The notes under the pieces are model-generated. The model was not told the origin of the DNA and did not search any database. It saw nothing but the letters and a program-made list of their open reading frames with translations. 64,000 nt of DNA from Enterobacter sp. RHBSTW-00994 (GTDB taxonomy: Bacteria; Pseudomonadota; Gammaproteobacteria; Enterobacterales; Enterobacteriaceae): assembly GCF_013782625.1 (NCBI RefSeq), contig NZ_CP056199.1, positions 1 through 64,000 of the forward strand, in the 5' to 3' direction. This document shows, piece after piece, positions 59,699 to 64,000 of the stretch (position 1 is its first letter; every line of letters begins with the position of its first letter). The position numbers were made by a program, and so were the translations under genes.

Positions 59699-60652
59699 AT
59701 GCAGCTCACAAACGTGGCGATTGTCGCCGTGGACGGGTTTAGCCCGTTTCACTACTCCGTTCCCTGTATTTTATTTGGGGATACGGTCTCCGGTGAAAAG
59801 CGCTTTAATGTCGCGATTTGTGCCGAAAATCCGGGAGTGCTGACCTCTCGAGATGGATTTTCACTGAACGCGACGCAGGATTTTTCCGCGTTGGCACAGG
59901 CGGATATTGTCGTTGTGCCTTACTGGCAGCACGTTCTGGAACGCCCGCCGCAATCACTGCTCGACAGTCTGGTTCAGGCAAGGGACAACGGCGCGGAAAT
60001 TGTTGGGCTTTGCCTGGGCTCCTTTGTGCTGGGATATGCGGGGATCCTCGACGGAAAACGGGCGGCAACACACTGGGAGTTCGAGCGCCAGTTCCAGTCA
60101 CTGTTCCCGGAGGTACGTCTGGATATCAATGCCCTCTATGTCGATGACGGCAACCTCATCACTTCCGCAGGAACGGCTGCCGCGCTGGATTGCTGTCTGT
60201 ATATCATTCGCCAGCGTTTTGGCAGCGTGGTGGCAAACCAGATTGCCCGCCGGATGATTGTGCCGCCGCATCGTGAAGGTGGGCAGGCGCAGTTTATTGA
60301 ACAACCCATTCCGGTAGATACGCGCGATGCACGAATCAACTGTCTGATCGACTATCTTCAGCGGCACATCGCCGACCCCCACAACCTGGATTCGCTGGCG
60401 GAGGTGGTGTCGATGAGTCGCCGCACGTTAACCCGCCATTTTATCAAAGCGACAGGGATGAGCGTCGCCGATTGGCTCACCGCTGAGCGCCTGCGACGTA
60501 GCCAGATTTTACTGGAAGCGGGTAACCTGCCGATTGAAACCGTGGCCGGGCAGGTGGGTTTTTTGTCTGCGGTAACCTATCGCCAGCAGTTTAAAACGCG
60601 CTTTGGGGTCAGCCCCGCGGAATGGCGCAAGACCTTCCGGGCGAACCTGTAG
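59699..60652 (+). CDS. GATase1-like/AraC-family transcriptional regulator
   Basis: The 317-residue protein joins an N-terminal DJ-1/PfpI-like domain (about 1-185) with the nucleophile-elbow Cys105 in GLCLGSFVLG to a C-terminal AraC double helix-turn-helix (about 215-315, LAEVVSMSRRTLTRHF and IETVAGQVGFLSAVTYRQQF). Such regulators (FtrA, GlxA, CdhR types) sense small amines or aldehydes. It follows the MBL gene and probably controls it. GGGAAAGGAGAG gives a good ribosome site. Confidence 0.88.
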   Translation: MQLTNVAIVAVDGFSPFHYSVPCILFGDTVSGEKRFNVAICAENPGVLTSRDGFSLNATQDFSALAQADIVVVPYWQHVLERPPQSLLDSLVQARDNGAEIVGLCLGSFVLGYAGILDGKRAATHWEFERQFQSLFPEVRLDINALYVDDGNLITSAGTAAALDCCLYIIRQRFGSVVANQIARRMIVPPHREGGQAQFIEQPIPVDTRDARINCLIDYLQRHIADPHNLDSLAEVVSMSRRTLTRHFIKATGMSVADWLTAERLRRSQILLEAGNLPIETVAGQVGFLSAVTYRQQFKTRFGVSPAEWRKTFRANL

Positions 60653-60666
60653 ACTGTTTTGACGCG

Positions 60667-61755
60667 TTATCCCAGCCTTTCCATCCTCGTTTCGCCTTCC
60701 ACCATCGACAACTGATACAGCGAAAAAGAACGGTGCTTTTCAATCAGGGTCGCCAGTTCAGGTGCATGGCTGGTGAGCCAGATCTGCGAGTATCGGCTGG
60801 CTTCAGCGATAAGGCTCGCCAGGGCGGGCAGCATCTGCGGATGCAGGCTGTTTTCCGGTTCGTTGAGGGCGATAAATGCGGGTGGGCGAGGGCTTAACAG
60901 CGCGACAGCCAGGCACAAGAAACGCAGCGTACCATCGGAAAACTCTGCCGGTTCCAGCGGACGGCCTAGCCCGTCGCGCTGCATCATCATGCGAAAGCGT
61001 CCGCCAGAATTATCGCTGTAGAATACGCATCCGGGAAAGGCCTGGTCGAGAATGCGCATCAGCAGTAATTCGTCGCCAATTTCGACAATCGTCTGAAACG
61101 CGGCGGCCAGGTTTGCACCCTCGCTGGCGAGCACCGGGGAGCGGAAACCCACCTGTGGTGCGCGCATTGCTGAACCGGAAGACACCGAAAACTCGTGATA
61201 AAAACGCCAGTTTCGCAGGGACTCGCGCATCTGCGACACTTCCGGGTAAAGATGTGGCTCACCCAGTTGCCCGAACACGGATTCGTTTTCATACAACGTA
61301 CCGCTGTGGGTTACTTTCTCATGATGTACGTTGCTCAGAAATACGGCCTGATTTTTACGCCTCATCAGCTGTGACGAGGGGCGGCGGTGCTGACCACTCA
61401 GCCAGATGGACTCCTCTTTGATCACCGGATCAAGATCGAACTGCGACGGATAAGGCAGCTTTTCGACAAACCCCACCTGCAACTCGTACTCGTACGTGTC
61501 CGTCTCTACTGCCAGGTTCATGCGACGCAGCCTATCGCTGCGCGTTTTACCCGCCCAGAACACCTTCAAAATTCCGCCTTCGTTCGCCAGAGCCTGGGAA
61601 AATTGCCCCTGCGCCGCGCTGTGCATCAGGTGAATTGCCTTATAAATATTGGATTTACCAGTCCCGTTCGGCCCAAAGACGATATTGAGCTGTCCCAGCT
61701 CCAGTGAAAGCTGGCGAATTGAGCGGTAGTTTTCAATGTGCAGGGTGTTAATCAT
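60667..61755 (-). CDS. AAA family ATPase, RecF/SMC-like, orphan
   Basis: The 362-residue protein begins MINTLHIENYRSIRQLSLEL, the classic RecF/OLD-like start. It has a Walker A GPNGTGKS (28-35), a signature-like FSDGTLRFL (about 268-276) and a Walker B FIALNEPENSLHPQM near 295-310 with a D-loop-like SHAPEL. It looks like a complete single-domain AAA_15/AAA_21 ATPase without a nuclease (TOPRIM) domain. No partner nuclease gene is adjacent. Its role is unknown; DNA-end or repair-related functions are possible. Confidence 0.8.
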   Translation of the reverse strand: MINTLHIENYRSIRQLSLELGQLNIVFGPNGTGKSNIYKAIHLMHSAAQGQFSQALANEGGILKVFWAGKTRSDRLRRMNLAVETDTYEYELQVGFVEKLPYPSQFDLDPVIKEESIWLSGQHRRPSSQLMRRKNQAVFLSNVHHEKVTHSGTLYENESVFGQLGEPHLYPEVSQMRESLRNWRFYHEFSVSSGSAMRAPQVGFRSPVLASEGANLAAAFQTIVEIGDELLLMRILDQAFPGCVFYSDNSGGRFRMMMQRDGLGRPLEPAEFSDGTLRFLCLAVALLSPRPPAFIALNEPENSLHPQMLPALASLIAEASRYSQIWLTSHAPELATLIEKHRSFSLYQLSMVEGETRMERLG

Positions 61756-61816
61756 CAGTGAATGCCTGGTGTGAATGCATGGTCATAGTCTATTGCCTGC
61801 ATGCCGGGAACGGCAA

Positions 61817-62773
61817 TTATCCTGCCGCATAATCCGCCAGCCGTTCGACCGGGAAATGCAGGGACGTATCCTGGCGAAACGCGTCCAGTAAATACTCCAC
61901 CGTCACCTTAACGCGTGGGGCGACCAGCGCCCGATGGGGGTATTGAATCACCATTTCGTAATTTCCGGGATCGTGTTGGTCTACCAACACGGCTTTGAGC
62001 GCGCCGGACTGCAAATGGATCAATGCGTGATGAACGCCGACCTGAGCAACGCCCAGCCCCAGCAGCGCCGCCTGCGTTTGTGCTTCCGGCGCGGAGAGGG
62101 TGACGGCGGCTGAGTCTGGCTCCAGCGTGGTCAGGCTGCCATCGCTGCCCCTGAATCCCCAGGGCGAGACGCGTCCTCCCAAAAAGCGCCGGGCAATCAG
62201 GTGATGCTGCCGCAGGTCGTCAGGGGTGCGCGGTATTCCGAAACGGGCCAGATAATCCGGGGAGGCTACCAGCACAGTTTTCAGCTGGCAGACAGGACGT
62301 GAAATTAACGATGAGTCGACAATGCGCCCACCGCGAATGGTCAGGTCATAGCCGTCGGCAATCAAATCCGTCACCCTGTCGTCAAAATCCACTTCCACCG
62401 AGATCCCCGGATAACGCGCTCGTAAGCCAGGCAGTACCGGAAGAAGCTGCTCGCGGCCAAAGGCGGCGCTGGTGGAGATGCGAACGTGACCGCTGGTTTC
62501 CATTTTCCGGGCCACGACGGCATCCATTGCGGTGTCCAGTGCGCTGATGGCAATGCGTGCCTGGTGTAAAAAGGCGATCCCCTCTTCGGTCAGGCTCAGT
62601 GTGCGGGTGGTGCGATTCATCAGCCTGACGCCGAGCGCCTGCTCCAGCCCGGCAATATTTTTACTCACCGCCGCGGGGCTGATCCCCTGGCTGCGTGCGG
62701 CGGCGGCAAAACTGCCTGCATCAGCGGCTTCAACAAACGAGACGATAGCCCGCACGCGTTGTGATAATTCCAT
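61817..62773 (-). CDS. LysR-family transcriptional regulator
   Basis: The start at 62773 (MELSQRVRAIVSFVEAADAGSFAAAARSQGISPAAVSKNI) is chosen because GGGAGGGG lies immediately upstream; the earlier ATG at 62788 overlaps this ribosome site. The 318-residue protein has the LysR helix-turn-helix (about 18-40) and a substrate domain of the CrgA/AaeR-like group, often sensing redox-active or aromatic compounds. It is divergent from a DUF1330 gene and a flavodoxin-fold reductase gene, which it probably controls. Confidence 0.88.
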   Translation of the reverse strand: MELSQRVRAIVSFVEAADAGSFAAAARSQGISPAAVSKNIAGLEQALGVRLMNRTTRTLSLTEEGIAFLHQARIAISALDTAMDAVVARKMETSGHVRISTSAAFGREQLLPVLPGLRARYPGISVEVDFDDRVTDLIADGYDLTIRGGRIVDSSLISRPVCQLKTVLVASPDYLARFGIPRTPDDLRQHHLIARRFLGGRVSPWGFRGSDGSLTTLEPDSAAVTLSAPEAQTQAALLGLGVAQVGVHHALIHLQSGALKAVLVDQHDPGNYEMVIQYPHRALVAPRVKVTVEYLLDAFRQDTSLHFPVERLADYAAG

Positions 62774-62799
62774 GTTCCCCTCCCACATTCACAACCTGA

Positions 62800-62818
62800 G
62801 GTTGATTATCTATCAACC
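62800..62818. promoter_or_regulatory. LysR-type binding box
   Basis: GGTTGAT (62800-62806) and ATCAACC (62812-62818) are perfect seven-base arms around TATCT and contain the T-N11-A motif of LysR regulators (62803-62815). It lies midway between the two divergent genes. Flanking AACCTGA and AACCTCA copies may be secondary contacts. Confidence 0.7.
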
Positions 62819-62890
62819 ATAACCTCAATTCTCGTTACGAGTAAACGGGCACATAATCGCCACATCAACCCCATTCAGTGAGGAATCTGT

Positions 62891-63205
62891 ATGAAACCGT
62901 CCGAGCCTGCTTATTTCATTTTTGATGTTGTTATCCACGATCCGGCGGCGATGCAGCCGTATCGGGAAAAAGTGGAGGCCAGCTATCAAGCATTTGGCGG
63001 AAAGCGTCTGGTGATGGGGGGGCAGTGCGACACCGTTGAGGGTAGCGGCCCGCAGGGGATGCTGGTGATGCTGCAATTTGACAGTGTTGAGCAGGCCCAC
63101 GCGTGGCACGACTCTCCGTCGTATCAAGAGATTATTCACTACCGCCACGCTGCCGCCCGCACTAACGCCTGGCTGGTGAAAGGCGTTGCGCCAGAACAAC
63201 ACTAA
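62891..63205 (+). CDS. DUF1330 (YciI-like dimeric barrel) protein
   Basis: The 104-residue protein fits the DUF1330 family of dimeric alpha-beta barrels: AYFIFDVVIHDPAAMQPYREKV, GGKRLVMGG, and SVEQAHAWHDSPSYQEIIHYRHAAA. Function is unknown. It is the first gene after the LysR box, 15 bases before the reductase gene, so it likely shares an operon with it. Confidence 0.85.
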   Translation: MKPSEPAYFIFDVVIHDPAAMQPYREKVEASYQAFGGKRLVMGGQCDTVEGSGPQGMLVMLQFDSVEQAHAWHDSPSYQEIIHYRHAAARTNAWLVKGVAPEQH

Positions 63206-63220
63206 CAACAGGAGAAGATC

Positions 63221-63745
63221 ATGAGAACATTAGCGATTGTTTCCCACCCGTATGCCGCGCAGTCTCGCATTATCAATGCACTGCAGCAGACCGCCGAAAG
63301 TACGGATAACGTCATCGTCAGAAATCTGGAGTCGCTGTATGGCAACGCGGTGAGTGCCATTGATGTGGCGGAAGAACAAGCAGCTTATGAAGGGGTAGAC
63401 CGCGTGGTGTTTATCTATCCTACCCACTGGTTCAACCTGACGCCGATGCTAAAAGGTTATCTCAATGAAGTGTGGCAGTACGGCTGGGCGTTTGGTGCAG
63501 GCGGCGATGCGCTGAAGGGGAAGGCGTTAAGGGTGGTGACGTCAGCCGGGGCGAGTGAGCACACCTATTCCCATGCCGGGCTGATCCAAAGCTCTATGGA
63601 TGAAGTATTAAGCCCAATGAAAGCCAGCGCGCTGTATGTGGGAATGGCCTGGCTGCCACCGCTGGCATTTTATGAAGTGGCGGCGGCGAATCGTGACCAT
63701 GTACCGCAGTTCCAGCAGGCGCTGGCTGCGGCACTTGCACAGTGA
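63221..63745 (+). CDS. NAD(P)H:quinone-type flavodoxin-fold oxidoreductase
   Basis: The 174-residue protein has a flavodoxin-like fold of the NQO1/KefF/MdaB group: an N-terminal MRTLAIVSHPYAAQSRI phosphate loop, FIYPTHWFNLTPMLKGYLNEVW (about 64-85) and SAGASEHTYSHAG. It is expected to bind FMN or FAD and reduce quinones or similar electrophiles. Neighbouring LysR and DUF1330 genes suggest a stress-response set. Confidence 0.88.
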   Translation: MRTLAIVSHPYAAQSRIINALQQTAESTDNVIVRNLESLYGNAVSAIDVAEEQAAYEGVDRVVFIYPTHWFNLTPMLKGYLNEVWQYGWAFGAGGDALKGKALRVVTSAGASEHTYSHAGLIQSSMDEVLSPMKASALYVGMAWLPPLAFYEVAAANRDHVPQFQQALAAALAQ

Positions 63746-63751
63746 CGGAGG

Positions 63752-64000
63752 TTAGCTGATGTCGGCAACCGATGCGCGGGCAACCAGTCGGCCGGTAAAT
63801 GTGCGGCCCTCGGGGACAAAAACGGAGTGGCCGTCGATAAGCGCCTTGATCCGTTGAACGCAGTGATCCAGGAGCTGATCCACCGGATAGGCAATGCAGG
63901 TTAGCGGCGGATAGAGCAGGGAGGCCATTGGTGAATCTTCCAGGCTCATCAGCGATACTTCCTGCGGGATCGCGACGTTAAACTCACGCAGTAACCGCAT
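63752..64000 (-). CDS. LacI-family regulator, C-terminal part (cut by window edge)
   Basis: The readable 82 residues, ending at the minus-strand stop at 63752, match the end of a LacI-type effector domain (NVAIPQEVSLMSLEDSPMA, YPPLTCIAYPVDQLLDHCVQ, GRTFTGRLVARASV). The gene runs past the end of the window, so its helix-turn-helix and target genes are not visible. Confidence 0.85.
   Translation of the reverse strand: MRLLREFNVAIPQEVSLMSLEDSPMASLLYPPLTCIAYPVDQLLDHCVQRIKALIDGHSVFVPEGRTFTGRLVARASVADIS

Noticed and set aside
60667..63745. A defence island around the AAA ATPase
   Set aside because: The neighbours are ordinary regulators and redox genes, with no nuclease, methylase, reverse transcriptase or mobile element.

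Overview
The window is a continuous, densely coded enterobacterial chromosome segment that starts exactly at the GTG start codon of dnaA. Gene content and order follow the Escherichia coli dnaA-to-nlpA region: dnaA-dnaN-recF-gyrB-yidA-dgo, yidR-yidQ-ibpAB-yidE-yidP, yidHG, emrD-tisB/istR-ivbL-ilvBN-uhpABCT, yicN-nepI-yicL, yicS and nlpA. Several genes are not in that E. coli block: an aglAB sucrose-isomer PTS, a dsd locus, a GH5 hydrolase, a cellobiose-type PTS operon and an eef-type RND pump. E. coli yidB and cbrABC are missing from their expected places. Together this suggests Enterobacter or a close relative such as Lelliottia, Leclercia or Klebsiella. No species can be fixed from the sequence alone.

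Layout. Positions 1-6200 hold the replication and topology operon (dnaA, dnaN, recF, gyrB), with an ERIC-like palindrome between dnaN and recF. Positions 6.3-13.7 kb hold yidA, the complete D-galactonate regulon dgoRKADT with two tandem palindromic operators, then yidR and yidQ. Positions 13.8-16.8 kb hold the small heat-shock genes ibpA and ibpB, each with a ROSE-like thermometer, and yidE. Positions 16.8-21.5 kb hold yidP, the aglA-aglB phospho-alpha-glucoside system and yidH-yidG. Positions 21.5-24.0 kb hold a collapsed dsdCXA locus in which most of dsdX and the shared control region are gone. Positions 24.1-27.8 kb hold a GH5 glycosidase, emrD, an EamA transporter and an acetyltransferase.

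Positions 27.8-30.7 kb hold a compact RNA-rich region: the SOS-controlled type I toxin gene tisB, its antitoxin RNA IstR, and the attenuated ivbL-ilvBN operon. Positions 30.7-35.8 kb encode the Uhp hexose-phosphate sensing and uptake system. Positions 35.8-40.1 kb hold a LysR regulator, yicN, an SRPBCC protein with a hairpin over its ribosome site, nepI and yicL. Positions 40.2-46.4 kb hold a beta-glucoside PTS operon (IIB, IIC, phospho-beta-glucosidase, IIA, LamB-type porin) and a divergent LacI repressor with two operator-like palindromes. Positions 46.4-57.1 kb are rich in efflux genes: an MFS exporter, an RND tripartite pump with its TetR regulator, and a TetR/DHA2-MFS pair. Positions 57.2-58.8 kb hold nlpA flanked by gene debris (vapBC remnant, LysR and hydrolase remnants). 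The final part holds a metallo-hydrolase/AraC pair, an orphan AAA ATPase, a LysR/DUF1330/flavodoxin-fold reductase group and the C-terminal part of a LacI-family gene cut by the window edge.

I did not find a mobile island, prophage, CRISPR array, tRNA or rRNA. I found no strong case for a wholly new multi-gene system. The observations most worth follow-up are the dsd collapse, the ribosome-site hairpin at 37298-37326, the GH5 gene running into the emrD terminator, the paired remnants around nlpA, and the cryptic small genes and RNAs at 27.8-28.4 kb.
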